Source: Candidatus Poribacteria bacterium
GTDB lineage: Bacteria; Poribacteria; WGA-4E; WGA-3G
Direction of reading: 5' to 3'
NCBI GenBank assembly: GCA_026706025.1
Contig: JAPOZO010000009.1
Span: forward strand, 1 to 64,000
DNA length: 64,000 bases
Shown: one piece after another, positions 9,026 to 17,370 of the stretch
How the letters are laid out: each line of letters begins with the position of its first letter
Position numbering within the stretch: the stretch's first letter is position 1
The notes under the pieces: generated by a model
Database searches by the model: none
Seen by the model: the letters and a program-made list of their open reading frames with translations, nothing else
Told to the model about the DNA's origin: nothing
Translations under genes and position numbers: made by a program

Positions 9026-10396
9026 TTAGAAAAACGTCAGATATGGCTTATTATTTATTTCTCGCCATAATAGGACTGCGAGTTCGCGGGCGTGATAATC
9101 TCCCCACATGGATGCCTCTCCGCATGGAATCTTTCGACCCTCTGGTACATGGTCCCATCCATTTGGACGGTGATACACTGAGTGCAACAGCAACCCTTGA
9201 TGTGAATCAGACGCGGACAAATACGGTTCGGCGAAAAGCGTCTTGGCAACGGTTAAGCCTGCTTGATAATAGGAATCACCTGCCTCTGTTTCACCGTGCT
9301 TCTTGAGGTAGTTACCGAGCCGAATCAATCCTTGCGCTGCAATCGCTGCGGCGGAACTGTCCACCGGTTCAAGATCGTTATACGGATCCGCAGGGACTGC
9401 CAAATAATCACCGAGTTCCGTTAAACCGGGGGCACCGGTATCCCAATACGGAATTCCATCTTGCGCTGTGTTCTCAATATAGAAATCGGCGGTGGCTTCC
9501 GCTGCTTTGCGCATGTGTGTTGTTGCTAAACCATACCCACCGAAAGGTTCAAGATCATCTTCCGTTAGCGTATCAAAGAACTCAAGCTGCTCTGCATAGC
9601 CAGTAATAATCCATGCTAATCCACGCGTCCACGTCGTAAACGGCGAATACCCCTGCTGCGTGCTTGGGCAGCGGTAGTTCCCATCATTCGTATTGAAGAT
9701 CGATTCATGCACCACCCGTCCACGTAGATCGTAAGCGTCGCGTCCTTCGCCGTAGTAGACGTTATAAGCTGCTGTCGTCTGCGAATGCTGGAGCAGGCGT
9801 TCCAATAGATTAACAGCAACATCACCTTCATCCATCAGCACAGCACCGAGGGTATGCCCGAGTCCTAAAACCCGCAGAGAACGGATCGTGTCTGAAAAGA
9901 GCGAATGAGGTCCGTTGAAAGATGCGATATATCCTGTCCCATCTTTAATTTGGGTCCACCGACTCGCTTGTACGGCAGCGGAGGCTTTGAGTGCGAGCTC
10001 ATAGAAGTGCATCTCGTTAACGTCCGACGGAATGACGCCTTCTCGCATGAGGCGACGGAGATTGCCATAAGTTGAGACGTTGTTAAACCCGTGATCATGT
10101 ACACCAATGTGTGTGACATGTGGTGCCATCTTCTCAATCGTATTCCGTCTGCCGATCTCAAGAAACTGTTCATCACCCGTGGCATCAAACTGGAGGATGG
10201 CAGAGCCGAATTGGAACCCTTGTGTCCACTCGGTCCAGCCGCGTGTCGTGTAGGTGCCAGCGACGGTAAAGACAGGTGTGCCTTTTTCAGGGGGCCACGT
10301 ATCCTCAACGGCTAAAATCTTTTGACCTGAGTATTCAAAAAGTCGCTCAAGCTGAGGCTTCAGGTCGATGGGTTGTAATGAATCGTTTATCTGCAT
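9026..10396 (-). CDS. Glycoside hydrolase family 88 protein (unsaturated glucuronyl hydrolase-like)
   Basis: This 456-residue enzyme probably removes unsaturated uronic acid residues left by polysaccharide lyases. Family features are THIGVHDHGFNNVSTYGNL, the segment SLFSDTIRSLRVLGLG with the aspartate equivalent to the second catalytic one, TWTRGLAWIITGYAEQ and the C-terminal VDSSAAAIAAQGLIRLG. No signal peptide is visible, which fits the usual cytoplasmic location. GGAGG lies 13 bases before the ATG. The neighbours do not include a polysaccharide lyase, so the substrate chain is unknown. It is co-oriented with the downstream ATPase pair, but a palindrome lies between them and a shared function is unlikely. 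Confidence 0.88.
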   Translation of the reverse strand: MQINDSLQPIDLKPQLERLFEYSGQKILAVEDTWPPEKGTPVFTVAGTYTTRGWTEWTQGFQFGSAILQFDATGDEQFLEIGRRNTIEKMAPHVTHIGVHDHGFNNVSTYGNLRRLMREGVIPSDVNEMHFYELALKASAAVQASRWTQIKDGTGYIASFNGPHSLFSDTIRSLRVLGLGHTLGAVLMDEGDVAVNLLERLLQHSQTTAAYNVYYGEGRDAYDLRGRVVHESIFNTNDGNYRCPSTQQGYSPFTTWTRGLAWIITGYAEQLEFFDTLTEDDLEPFGGYGLATTHMRKAAEATADFYIENTAQDGIPYWDTGAPGLTELGDYLAVPADPYNDLEPVDSSAAAIAAQGLIRLGNYLKKHGETEAGDSYYQAGLTVAKTLFAEPYLSASDSHQGLLLHSVYHRPNGWDHVPEGRKIPCGEASMWGDYHARELAVLLWREINNKPYLTFF

Positions 10397-10523
10397 TGGA
10401 CTATGATTGCCTCCTCAGTTAGATTGTTGGGTTTCGCTATGTCTATTTCTATGAATAGATCATTGAAAAAGGTATTTTCCTGATAGATTTGAGGTTTCTT
10501 GGTCATTCACCGCTCTACCCAAC

Positions 10524-11024
10524 CTACGATGGTGACTGTGTGTCTTTATATCGTTCACATATCACTTCAATGAGATTGGTTGTGGACTTACCGGGGACGT
10601 TTAGACCGACGACAACTTTGCCGCCGTTTGCCTCAACAACTTCTCTCTCAACGAGTTGTTCCAGTTTATAGTCGCCACCTTTAACATGAATACTCGGTTT
10701 GAGTTCGGAGAGCAGGCCAATCGGTGTCAACTCTGGAAAGATGACAACGTAATCAACGCATTCCAGCCCTGCAAGCATCTCTGCGCGCTCCGTTTCAGGT
10801 ACAAGTGGACGATTTTCACCCTTGAGCTGCCGTACCGAATGATCACTATTGACCGCTACTACGAGCAGGTCTCCGAGTTGGCGCGCCGCTTGAAGATACC
10901 GGAGATGTCCCAAATGTAAAACATCAAAACAACCGTTGGTCGTGACAACGATCTTACCTTCAGTTTTCAGGTGTTGAAGACAGGATGCGAGTTCGCTACG
11001 ATGATAGATTTTTTGGCTTAACAT
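10524..11024 (-). CDS. RfaE2/HldE C-terminal-type nucleotidyltransferase
   Basis: This 166-residue protein of the cytidylyltransferase superfamily resembles the D-glycero-beta-D-manno-heptose 1-phosphate adenylyltransferase domain, which activates heptose for lipopolysaccharide or other glycans. The HxGH signature is in TNGCFDVLHLGHLRYLQ. VNSDHSVRQLKG, RPLVPETERAEML and VKGGDYK are also typical. The ATG at 11024 is chosen over a TTG at 11075 because it gives the usual length of about 160 residues. The kinase half (HldE N-terminus, RfaE1) is not here. It is transcribed divergently from the EF-Tu-like gene. Confidence 0.87.
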   Translation of the reverse strand: MLSQKIYHRSELASCLQHLKTEGKIVVTTNGCFDVLHLGHLRYLQAARQLGDLLVVAVNSDHSVRQLKGENRPLVPETERAEMLAGLECVDYVVIFPELTPIGLLSELKPSIHVKGGDYKLEQLVEREVVEANGGKVVVGLNVPGKSTTNLIEVICERYKDTQSPS

Positions 11025-11139
11025 TTTTCTATTTCTGATAGAAGTTGTCTCGTGTTCGTCAATTGTAGATTTCAAAACGTTAATAGTCTATCACGCATTG
11101 GACTGTTTGACAAGTTTTTCCGCTCACATAATCACATTG

Positions 11140-11168
11140 TTGTTCAATTCTCGACTCTATGCTATAAT
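11140..11168 (+). promoter_or_regulatory. Sigma-70-type promoter for EF-Tu-like gene
   Basis: TTGTTC and a perfect TATAAT are separated by 17 bases. The -10 box ends 47 bases before the ATG at 11216. Confidence 0.6.
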
Positions 11169-11215
11169 GAAATGGAAATTGCAGTAACAAAATTAGGACC
11201 ATTAGGAGACAGGAA

Positions 11216-12376
11216 ATGACAGAGAAAAAACAGAATACGCATCGTAGACTGCCGATCTGTACCCTCGGTGCGGATGGACACGGTAAAACAACATTGACAG
11301 CGGCGATAGCGAAAGTCGTCTCAAGAATCGGAGCGATTCACACCGATGGTGACAGCAATTTTGAAGCGCAACCGCCTATTAACCACCCAATCCGAGAAGG
11401 GGTCGGCATTACCTACCGCAGGATAGCCTACGAAACCAGCGGCAAACTTTATACACAAATTGACTGCGAAACACATCTTGATGTTGTCAAAATGTTAATC
11501 AGTGGCTCACCGGCAATTCAGGGCGGGATCTGGGTCGTGAATGCAGTTGAGGGGATCACACCTGATTCCCAAGCGCAACTCTACCTTGCACACCAGATGC
11601 ACATGCCGAGAGTCCTTCCTTTTCTCAATACAGGTGGTATTTCAAAAGATGACGAACTTTTGGACATCTGTCTACAGGAGATGGATGAACTACTGAACGA
11701 ATGTGGATGGGGAGAAGAGAGTGCATCAATAACTATTGGGGACGCACTTAAAGCATTAGACTACAAAGGCAATAGCATCACCTCCGCGCAATGGCAGCCA
11801 ATTGTCGATCTGGTCTTCGCGATGAACCGCACAATGCCAGCACCTATAAATACTAAGCACTTGCCGCTTATCATGCCAATCCATGAAATCATCGAAGAAA
11901 CAAAGGATCAGGTATCCGTACATGGTGAGATTGTACAGGGGCAACTCGCCGTTGGTCAAGCGGTAGATATTGTCGGTAAAGGCGATAGGATTAAGACGCG
12001 GGTCCTCAGCACAAAGGAGAATGAAGTGTCCGTTGAATCGGAACCGGATTGGTTGTCTGTCGGGCAAGTGCTTTGTCCACCAAAGACAATCAAATCACAT
12101 TCCGAATTTATTGCACTCATCTATCTGCTGACACACGAAGAGAGCGGCACACATATCCCACTCATCGAAAACGACAGACCCGACATCTACCTCTGGGGCA
12201 TTGATATGCCAGCGCACCTAAAACTCCCATCTGGACTTTCCCTTATTACGCCGGGGGATTATGCCCACGTCACGCTCACACTCGACTTACCGTTAGCAAT
12301 GGAAGTAGGCACCCGATTTGAGGTGAAAAAGATGGGTTCGCGGATTGGTCTCGGTGTTGTGACGGGTGTGGAGTGA
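11216..12376 (+). CDS. EF-Tu-like protein with degenerate GTPase motifs
   Basis: This 386-residue protein aligns along its length with elongation factor Tu (about 394). The P-loop GADGHGKT at 18-25 is intact and corresponds to GHVDHGKT. The switch I position reads EGVGITYRRIAYET where EF-Tu has an RGITI motif. Switch II DCPGH is DCETH (83-87), keeping the catalytic histidine but losing the DxxG glycine. The guanine-specificity motif NKxD is replaced by NTGG at 138-141. Domains 2 and 3 are recognisable (SVHGEIVQGQLAVGQAVDIVG; ALKALD; TPGDYAHVTLTL) and end in a barrel strand GLGVVTGVE. It has an AGGAGA Shine-Dalgarno and a good promoter. It is probably not a housekeeping EF-Tu. Nucleotide binding may be altered or lost. 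Its role is unknown. Confidence 0.88.
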   Translation: MTEKKQNTHRRLPICTLGADGHGKTTLTAAIAKVVSRIGAIHTDGDSNFEAQPPINHPIREGVGITYRRIAYETSGKLYTQIDCETHLDVVKMLISGSPAIQGGIWVVNAVEGITPDSQAQLYLAHQMHMPRVLPFLNTGGISKDDELLDICLQEMDELLNECGWGEESASITIGDALKALDYKGNSITSAQWQPIVDLVFAMNRTMPAPINTKHLPLIMPIHEIIEETKDQVSVHGEIVQGQLAVGQAVDIVGKGDRIKTRVLSTKENEVSVESEPDWLSVGQVLCPPKTIKSHSEFIALIYLLTHEESGTHIPLIENDRPDIYLWGIDMPAHLKLPSGLSLITPGDYAHVTLTLDLPLAMEVGTRFEVKKMGSRIGLGVVTGVE

Positions 12377-12443
12377 TCCGCGGTTTTAAGCAATAGTAAA
12401 TAGTAATCTCTCAGTTTTTTCGGTAGGTGCCGATGCCGAGCTC

Positions 12444-12466
12444 GTAGGGGCGGGGTTTCCCCGCCC
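12444..12466. repeat. REP-like palindrome, first tandem copy
   Basis: A perfect 8-bp GC stem, GGGCGGGG with CCCCGCCC, has a TTT loop and a GTAGG foot on the plus strand. It could act as a bidirectional terminator between convergent genes, but no T-run follows. Confidence 0.75.
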
Positions 12467-12565
12467 GTCATTGATGTAAAATGGGCATATTTAATATTCA
12501 AACTTGCTTAAGCAATATTAAATAATAATCTCTCAGTTTTTTCGGTAGGTGCCAATGCCGAGCTC

Positions 12566-12588
12566 GTAGGGGCGGGGTTTCCCCGCCC
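12566..12588. repeat. REP-like palindrome, second tandem copy
   Basis: This is the same hairpin as at 12444-12466, displaced by exactly 122 bases in the tandem duplicate. Confidence 0.75.
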
Positions 12589-12661
12589 GTCATTGATGTA
12601 AAATGGGCATATTTAATATTCAAACTTGCTTATGAAACTGAAATAAATATTTCGGTAATTC

Positions 12662-12682
12662 GGGGTTACAAACCCCTCCTAC
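12662..12682. repeat. REP-like palindrome, reverse orientation
   Basis: GGGGTT-ACA-AACCCC is followed by TCCTAC, so the minus strand reads GTAGGA then the hairpin. A decayed relative (CGGGCGTACAAACCCTCCC) lies about 30 bases further on. Confidence 0.65.
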
Positions 12683-12726
12683 AAGTGGAACAGATTCGGG
12701 CGTACAAACCCTCCCAGATTACCAAT

Positions 12727-13431
12727 TTAACCTGCGGCAATTGCGTCTTGTAGTGCAAGATCACCGGTATATAGCGCCCGTCCTATAATCGCACCGCTGG
12801 CACCGATCTGTTTCAAAGCGGTCACGTCAGTGAGCGACGTGACACCGCCTGAAGCGATCACATTCGCAGGGACAGCATCAATAATATCCGCTGTTGCGTC
12901 AACATTCGGTCCCTTGAGCATACCGTCGCTTTTGATGTCGGTGTAAATAAATGTTTGCACGTCTGTCATCTCTTGTGCGAATTCAACTGCAGGTTTCTGA
13001 GAGACTTCCAACCAGCCTTCTGTAGCAACCAGACCGTCTTTCGCGTCAATGCCGACAGCGATGCACTCGCCATACTTGGCACACGCCTGCTTCACTAAAT
13101 CCGGTTGTTTGAGAGCAACCGTGCCTAAAATCGCACGATCTACGCCCAACGCCAAAACCGCTGCCAACTGTTCCATGCTACGGATACCGCCACCAAGTTG
13201 AACGGGTATATCAAGTGCATCCACAATCTCGCTGACGATATGGAGGTTCGCCGATTCACCTTGAAACGCACCGTCTAAATCCACGAGGTGTAAGTATTCC
13301 GCACCCTCGGCTTGCCAGCGTCGCGCCATCTCTACAGGCGCGTCCGAAAAGACGGTCTCCTGTGAGGCGATACCCTGTACCAAATTTACACATTTTCCAC
13401 CGCGAAGATCTATTGCAGGTAATATTTGCAA
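12727..13431 (-). CDS. hisA: HisA: phosphoribosylformimino-AICAR phosphate isomerase
   Basis: This 234-residue TIM-barrel enzyme performs the ProFAR to PRFAR isomerisation in histidine biosynthesis. The N-terminal aspartate is in LPAIDLRGGKCV and the second catalytic aspartate is in VGIDAKDG. Phosphate-binding loops are LGGGIRS and ASGGVTS, and GAIIGRALYTG closes the barrel. The TTG start at 13431 is chosen because AAGGAAAG precedes it and the protein then begins LQILPAIDLRGG, as HisA normally does; a longer frame to 13485 runs into the permease gene. No other his genes are in the window. A REP-like palindrome separates it from the upstream permease gene. Confidence 0.93.
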   Translation of the reverse strand: MQILPAIDLRGGKCVNLVQGIASQETVFSDAPVEMARRWQAEGAEYLHLVDLDGAFQGESANLHIVSEIVDALDIPVQLGGGIRSMEQLAAVLALGVDRAILGTVALKQPDLVKQACAKYGECIAVGIDAKDGLVATEGWLEVSQKPAVEFAQEMTDVQTFIYTDIKSDGMLKGPNVDATADIIDAVPANVIASGGVTSLTDVTALKQIGASGAIIGRALYTGDLALQDAIAAG

Positions 13432-13454
13432 AGTCTTTCCTTTCCGCAGTTGAC

Positions 13455-13475
13455 GGCACAACGGAGTGTGCCTAC
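13455..13475. repeat. REP-like palindrome, reverse orientation
   Basis: GGCACA-ACGGAG-TGTGCC is followed by TAC, so the minus strand reads GTA-GGCACA. It sits in the 46 bases between the permease stop and the hisA start. Confidence 0.55.
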
Positions 13476-13477
13476 TA

Positions 13478-14377
13478 CTATTCATCCCGGAAGATACCGA
13501 GCAATTTCAATTGTACGATTGAGATAACAGCAATAATGAAAAAGAGCACCCAGCCGATTGTCGCCGCATAGCCGAGACGCATGAACTGAAAACCGTTTTT
13601 ATAGAGATACATCACGATCGTTGACCCCGCATCCGCAGGTTCACCCCCGTTTGTCAAAATGAATGGAAGATCAAAGAGTTGAAGCGATCCAATCATAGAC
13701 ACGACGACAACGAAGGCTATCACAGGTCGTAGCGAAGGCAGCGTGATATGGACGAACGCCTGCCACCAGTTCGCACCGTCAACCGCTGCCGCTTCGTATA
13801 ACTCCTGTCGGATCCCTTGTAGACCCGCCAAGAAATAGATCATGTTGAACCCTGCCCACTGCCAAACGCCTGTCAGGATAACAGCAGGCATCACGTAATT
13901 CTCCTCGTTTAGCCAACCGATCTCCTTCCCAAAGAGGACGAATTCTTGGTTGACCAAGCCTGCACGCTGGTCGTAGACAAGATTAAAGATAATCGCAACG
14001 AAGACACCGGCAACCAGTACCGGCGCAAAAAAGGCGAGTCTCAGGACATTTTTCCCCTTGACGAACTTGGAGTTGAGTAGAATCGCCAGCAATAAAGCAA
14101 TCGGCAATTGGAGTATGAGCGTACCTACAGCAAAATAGGCGGTATTCCGAAGTGATTTCCAAAAGATAGGATCGCGGAACAGGTCTGTGAAGTTACCGAA
14201 ACCGACAAATATCCGGCTTTGGAACCCACGCATCTCATAGAGACTCATCACAAGGGACGAAATAAGCGGATACCCCATAAAGACGAGAAATAATATGTAA
14301 AACGGCGCGATAAAGAGATAGGGCGCAATTTTCTGCTGTTGATTCCAAAATAGGTTCTTTGTTCGTTTCGTTTGCAT
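13478..14377 (-). CDS. Carbohydrate ABC transporter permease, MalF/UgpA type
   Basis: This 299-residue inner-membrane permease is part of a sugar importer. About six hydrophobic segments are visible, starting with YLFIAPFYILFLVFMGYPL. The cytoplasmic EAA loop is EAAAVDGANWWQAFVHITLP, which contacts the ATPase. Its upstream neighbour on the same strand is an extracellular solute-binding protein, so the two form an importer. The second (MalG-type) permease and the ATPase are absent; hisA follows instead. The missing parts may be encoded elsewhere. Confidence 0.92.
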   Translation of the reverse strand: MQTKRTKNLFWNQQQKIAPYLFIAPFYILFLVFMGYPLISSLVMSLYEMRGFQSRIFVGFGNFTDLFRDPIFWKSLRNTAYFAVGTLILQLPIALLLAILLNSKFVKGKNVLRLAFFAPVLVAGVFVAIIFNLVYDQRAGLVNQEFVLFGKEIGWLNEENYVMPAVILTGVWQWAGFNMIYFLAGLQGIRQELYEAAAVDGANWWQAFVHITLPSLRPVIAFVVVVSMIGSLQLFDLPFILTNGGEPADAGSTIVMYLYKNGFQFMRLGYAATIGWVLFFIIAVISIVQLKLLGIFRDE

Positions 14378-14431
14378 AAATACTTTCTTTATCGTAAAAT
14401 CCTACATGCAGCGGGTATTTCACCTATCCGA

Positions 14432-14454
14432 TGCGGTTACAAACCGCACCTAAC
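14432..14454. repeat. REP-like palindrome, reverse orientation
   Basis: TGCGGTT-ACA-AACCGCA is followed by CCTAAC in the 107-base gap between the binding-protein and permease genes. Confidence 0.65.
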
Positions 14455-14484
14455 GGGTCTGGAAAAACGGGCATCGCTAAAGCG

Positions 14485-15843
14485 TTACATCTCTCCCCAT
14501 CTACCTCTATCTTTTCCCATAAGGGTGCGCACCTTCTCGGCGAGGTCTGTTAACGCCTCCCTCGGTGTCTGTTTTTCTGTTACTGCAGCAAAGATCGCAT
14601 CGTTGAGCAGGTCCGCTCCCTCTGACCAGTAAGGGTTCTGATAGCGTGGCGGTAAATCCGGAGCGAGTTGAATAAATAACTCGCCAAGCGGTTGCCCGCC
14701 CAAGTAAACATCAGGTTCCTTGAAGACAGGGGCATCCCATGCGGACTTGAGAGGCGGGATAATCCGTGTCGTCTCATACCGATTGACGAGACCGGATCTA
14801 TCAAAATAGGTAAACTTGAGCAGTTCCCATGCGCGGTCAGGGTTTTTGGACTGCTTCGTAATCCCGACCATCGTGCCACCGCGCGTCGTCGTCCGTCTGC
14901 CCCCGGGATGCCACGCTGGCATACCAATCGCCTTCCACTTGCCAGACATCTGCGGCACCTGACTTTTGAGGATACCGACGTACCAATCGGGTGCGAGAAT
15001 AGAGAGAATCTTACCGTCCTGCATCGCGGCGAAGTTGCTCGGGTCACCGTGCCATGTCCCGTATACGGGTGTCGCGATTTTATGTTCGTTGAAGAGTGCT
15101 GTGAAAAATTCTAAGGTCTCAATGGCGAGTTCACTGTCAATAATAACGTTGCCTTCCTCGTCAAAAAAACCACCCCCCTGTTGGAGGAGCAAACTAAAAT
15201 AATCGCTTTCTGTCCGCCGATCTAACACAATCGCGTACTGATCAACCTCACCATCGCCATCAAGATCGCGCGTCGCTTTTTTCCCAGCAGCGATGAAGTC
15301 ATCCCACGTTTCAACCGCCGTCATCTCAACACCTGACGCTTTAAAGAGGTCGTCCCGGTAAAGAAGCACCACAGGGTGCAGATCGTGCGGGATGCCGTAA
15401 ATCCGTCCTCGGTAGGACCACGGTGTGAACCGACTGACGACCAACTTGTCCATCCACCCCTCGTTTTCTAAACGCGGACGCAGATCAACAAATCCGACCT
15501 CGTCGATTGCCCCTTTGAGAAACCGACCGATGGATGTAATTTCCACCTCAACGAGATCCGGGGCACCAAAATTGGATAGCATGGCAGCGAGGAGTTTATC
15601 GTGCATCGTGCCACCGAAATTGATGAGCCGGACGTTGACTCCCGGATTTTGTGCCTCAAAAATCGGGACGCGTGGCTGGTATTCTTCGTAGTGCGTGTTT
15701 GCAAAAATCCAAAACTCCAGATCTTCACCCTGTTCCTCGGAACGTCCAAAGATGAAAAGCGTGGAGATGAGAAAGAGCACCAACATTACCATCGGTCCCT
15801 TACCGAGCGGGAAACTTTCAGCATCAATCGGGAGACGAAACAT
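14485..15843 (-). CDS. Extracellular sugar-binding protein of ABC importer (family 1)
   Basis: This 452-residue periplasmic or membrane-anchored solute-binding protein has a hydrophobic segment MVMLVLFLISTLFIFG at residues 18-33. No lipobox cysteine is present, so it may be cleaved or stay anchored. FEAQNPGVNVRLINFGG and GTMVGITKQSKNPDRAWELLKF are typical of the UgpB/MalE-like family. GGAG stands 6 bases before the ATG. It is followed by a MalF-type permease and presumably delivers an oligosaccharide or glycerol-phosphate-like ligand to it. Confidence 0.9.
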   Translation of the reverse strand: MFRLPIDAESFPLGKGPMVMLVLFLISTLFIFGRSEEQGEDLEFWIFANTHYEEYQPRVPIFEAQNPGVNVRLINFGGTMHDKLLAAMLSNFGAPDLVEVEITSIGRFLKGAIDEVGFVDLRPRLENEGWMDKLVVSRFTPWSYRGRIYGIPHDLHPVVLLYRDDLFKASGVEMTAVETWDDFIAAGKKATRDLDGDGEVDQYAIVLDRRTESDYFSLLLQQGGGFFDEEGNVIIDSELAIETLEFFTALFNEHKIATPVYGTWHGDPSNFAAMQDGKILSILAPDWYVGILKSQVPQMSGKWKAIGMPAWHPGGRRTTTRGGTMVGITKQSKNPDRAWELLKFTYFDRSGLVNRYETTRIIPPLKSAWDAPVFKEPDVYLGGQPLGELFIQLAPDLPPRYQNPYWSEGADLLNDAIFAAVTEKQTPREALTDLAEKVRTLMGKDRGRWGEM

Positions 15844-15869
15844 AAAAACTCCAGTTTACAAAAATTGAC

Positions 15870-15898
15870 TTGACTTTTACACTTGTAACGATTAAAAT
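15870..15898 (+). promoter_or_regulatory. Sigma-70-type promoter for FmdB/CDF genes
   Basis: TTGACT and TAAAAT (each 5 of 6 consensus) are spaced by 17 bases. Transcription would start near 15905, giving a leader of about 110 bases that contains a REP-like hairpin. Confidence 0.6.
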
Positions 15899-15961
15899 TT
15901 ATCAGAATACACGCTTTTTATCAACCAACTTTTTAGTCCGACGTAGAAATCGTAAGGAATC

Positions 15962-15982
15962 GCGAGCACAACTCGCTCCTAC
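15962..15982. repeat. REP-like palindrome, reverse orientation
   Basis: GCGAG-CACAA-CTCGC is followed by TCCTAC, in the 5' leader of the FmdB-type gene. Confidence 0.55.
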
Positions 15983-16016
15983 ATCAAAAGAAAACAAAAA
16001 AGGAGGAAAACTGAGC

Positions 16017-16331
16017 ATGCCCACATACGACTATAAGTGTCTCGCGTGTGATGTCCGATTCGAGAAGTTTCAAGGCATCACGGCACCCGCACTTGAGGAA
16101 TGTCCTGAGTGCGGCGGGAAAGTGAAACGGCTCATCGGGGCAGGGGCAGGTCTGATTTTCAAAGGATCAGGATTTTATGCTACCGATTACCGAAGTGACG
16201 GTTACAAAGAATCAGCGAAGAAAGATAAAGACGGGGCGTCGGATAAAAGTTCATCAGACAAAAGCGAGAAAAAAGAAAAGAAAACCGATACAAGTAAGGA
16301 ATCAAAGCGAAAGTCTACCGACTCCGACTAA
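16017..16331 (+). CDS. FmdB-family zinc ribbon protein with charged tail
   Basis: This 104-residue protein has the FmdB zinc ribbon at its N-terminus: MPTYDYKCLACD, FEKFQGI and CPECGGKVKRLIG supply the two CxxC pairs. GSGFYATDYRS is also characteristic. The last 40 residues are a low-complexity lysine/serine/aspartate tail. AGGAGG lies 10 bases before the ATG, which fixes the start. FmdB is a putative regulator in amide use, but the precise role of these short relatives is unknown. It is the first gene of a likely two-gene unit with the metal exporter 50 bases downstream. Confidence 0.9.
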   Translation: MPTYDYKCLACDVRFEKFQGITAPALEECPECGGKVKRLIGAGAGLIFKGSGFYATDYRSDGYKESAKKDKDGASDKSSSDKSEKKEKKTDTSKESKRKSTDSD

Positions 16332-16381
16332 ACGAAAACAGTCATAGGACCTTGGTCCCGTTCCGCTTATAGGGAGACACT

Positions 16382-17329
16382 TTGCATAACCACAACCACC
16401 AGCATCATCACCATCACGGCGAAGCGCACGAGCATAGCCATCAGACCCATCTACAGAAGAAATTCAAGTTTGCTGTGCTTATCACATTTTGCGTCTTCCT
16501 TGGCGAACTCATCGGCGGCATCTGGTCGGGGAGCCTTGCGCTGCTCAGTGATGCGGCACATGTGTTTTCGGATGTGGCTTCGCTTCTTATCAGCTGGTTA
16601 GCGATCTATCTCTCCACACGTCCTGCCACCTCTTCCCGGACCTATGGGTATCATCGCGCCGAAGTCTTCGCTGCTTTCGTGAACGGCGTGTCCCTCATAG
16701 CAATCTCCGGTTGGATTTTCTATGAAGCCTATCAAAGATACATGTCACCAACAGAGATAAAAGTGACTGGAATGTTTATTGTGGCGTGTCTCGGCCTTGT
16801 CGGAAATTTGCTCATCTTATGGAAGCTGCACGGTGAGAGTCACGGAAACCTCAACGTCCGAAGCGCAATGCTCCATGTAATCGGGGATACACTCTCCTCC
16901 GTTGCTGTCGTCATCGGAGGCGCGATTATTTTTTGGACAGGGTGGTCTCCGATTGATGCAATCTTGAGTTTCCTTATCGGTGGGATTATTCTCTTCGGTG
17001 CTGTAAATGTGACGAGAGAGGCGGTGCATATTCTGCTCGAAAATTCACCACGAAATGCAGACGCCGACACCGTCGCCACACATCTCCGTAGTTTAGAACC
17101 GGTCAAAGATATCCACGACCTGCACATCTGGTCGCTATGCTCCAACTATTGTGCGCTGAGTGCCCATGTTGTGGTTGACGAAAACACTACCTTAGCACCC
17201 GATCGCATTCTTGAACAGATCAACGGTGAATTGCAAGCACATTTCGGCATCAGCCACACCACGCTGCAGTTAGAACAAGTCGCCTGCGAACAAGCCGGAA
17301 ATCTCCTGTGCAATGCGCAACATTCGTAG
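16382..17329 (+). CDS. Cation diffusion facilitator (CzcD/ZitB-like) metal exporter
   Basis: This 315-residue inner-membrane antiporter exports Zn2+ or a related divalent cation. The N-terminus is extremely histidine-rich (HNHNHQHHHHHGEAHEHSH), a likely metal sensor or chelator. Six transmembrane segments are visible. The metal-site residues are in LLSDAAHVFSDVASLL (TM2) and MLHVIGDTLSSV (TM5). The cytoplasmic C-terminal domain includes VKDIHDLHIWSL. The start is TTG with AGGGAG 7 bases upstream. It probably shares a transcript with the FmdB-type gene. Confidence 0.95.
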   Translation: MHNHNHQHHHHHGEAHEHSHQTHLQKKFKFAVLITFCVFLGELIGGIWSGSLALLSDAAHVFSDVASLLISWLAIYLSTRPATSSRTYGYHRAEVFAAFVNGVSLIAISGWIFYEAYQRYMSPTEIKVTGMFIVACLGLVGNLLILWKLHGESHGNLNVRSAMLHVIGDTLSSVAVVIGGAIIFWTGWSPIDAILSFLIGGIILFGAVNVTREAVHILLENSPRNADADTVATHLRSLEPVKDIHDLHIWSLCSNYCALSAHVVVDENTTLAPDRILEQINGELQAHFGISHTTLQLEQVACEQAGNLLCNAQHS

Positions 17330-17348
17330 GGCCCATCTATAGCATCAA

Positions 17349-17367
17349 GGTTACAAACCCCTCCGAC
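17349..17367. repeat. Decayed REP-like palindrome, reverse orientation
   Basis: GGTT-ACA-AACC followed by CCTCCGAC sits between the convergent CDF and ferritin-like genes, 3 bases from the latter's stop. Confidence 0.45.
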
Positions 17368-17370
17368 AGT

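Larger units (their letters stand above)
12386..12629. repeat. Two-copy 122-bp direct tandem repeat containing REP-like palindromes
   Basis: Copies at 12386-12507 and 12508-12629 are nearly identical; the few differences are near the start of the unit (for example AATAGTAAATAGTAAT against AATATTAAATAATAAT) plus one in GCCGATG/GCCAATG. Each contains GGGCGGGG-TTT-CCCCGCCC preceded by GTAG. The repeat lies in the 350-base gap between the convergent EF-Tu-like and hisA genes; no gene is seen there. Confidence 0.9.

Noticed and set aside
9055-9306. Overlapping frames on both strands at the GH88 3' end
   Set aside because: They lie wholly within the GH88 gene, which carries clear family motifs.
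12386-12629. Possible CRISPR array
   Set aside because: There are only two adjacent copies without spacers, and no cas gene is near.
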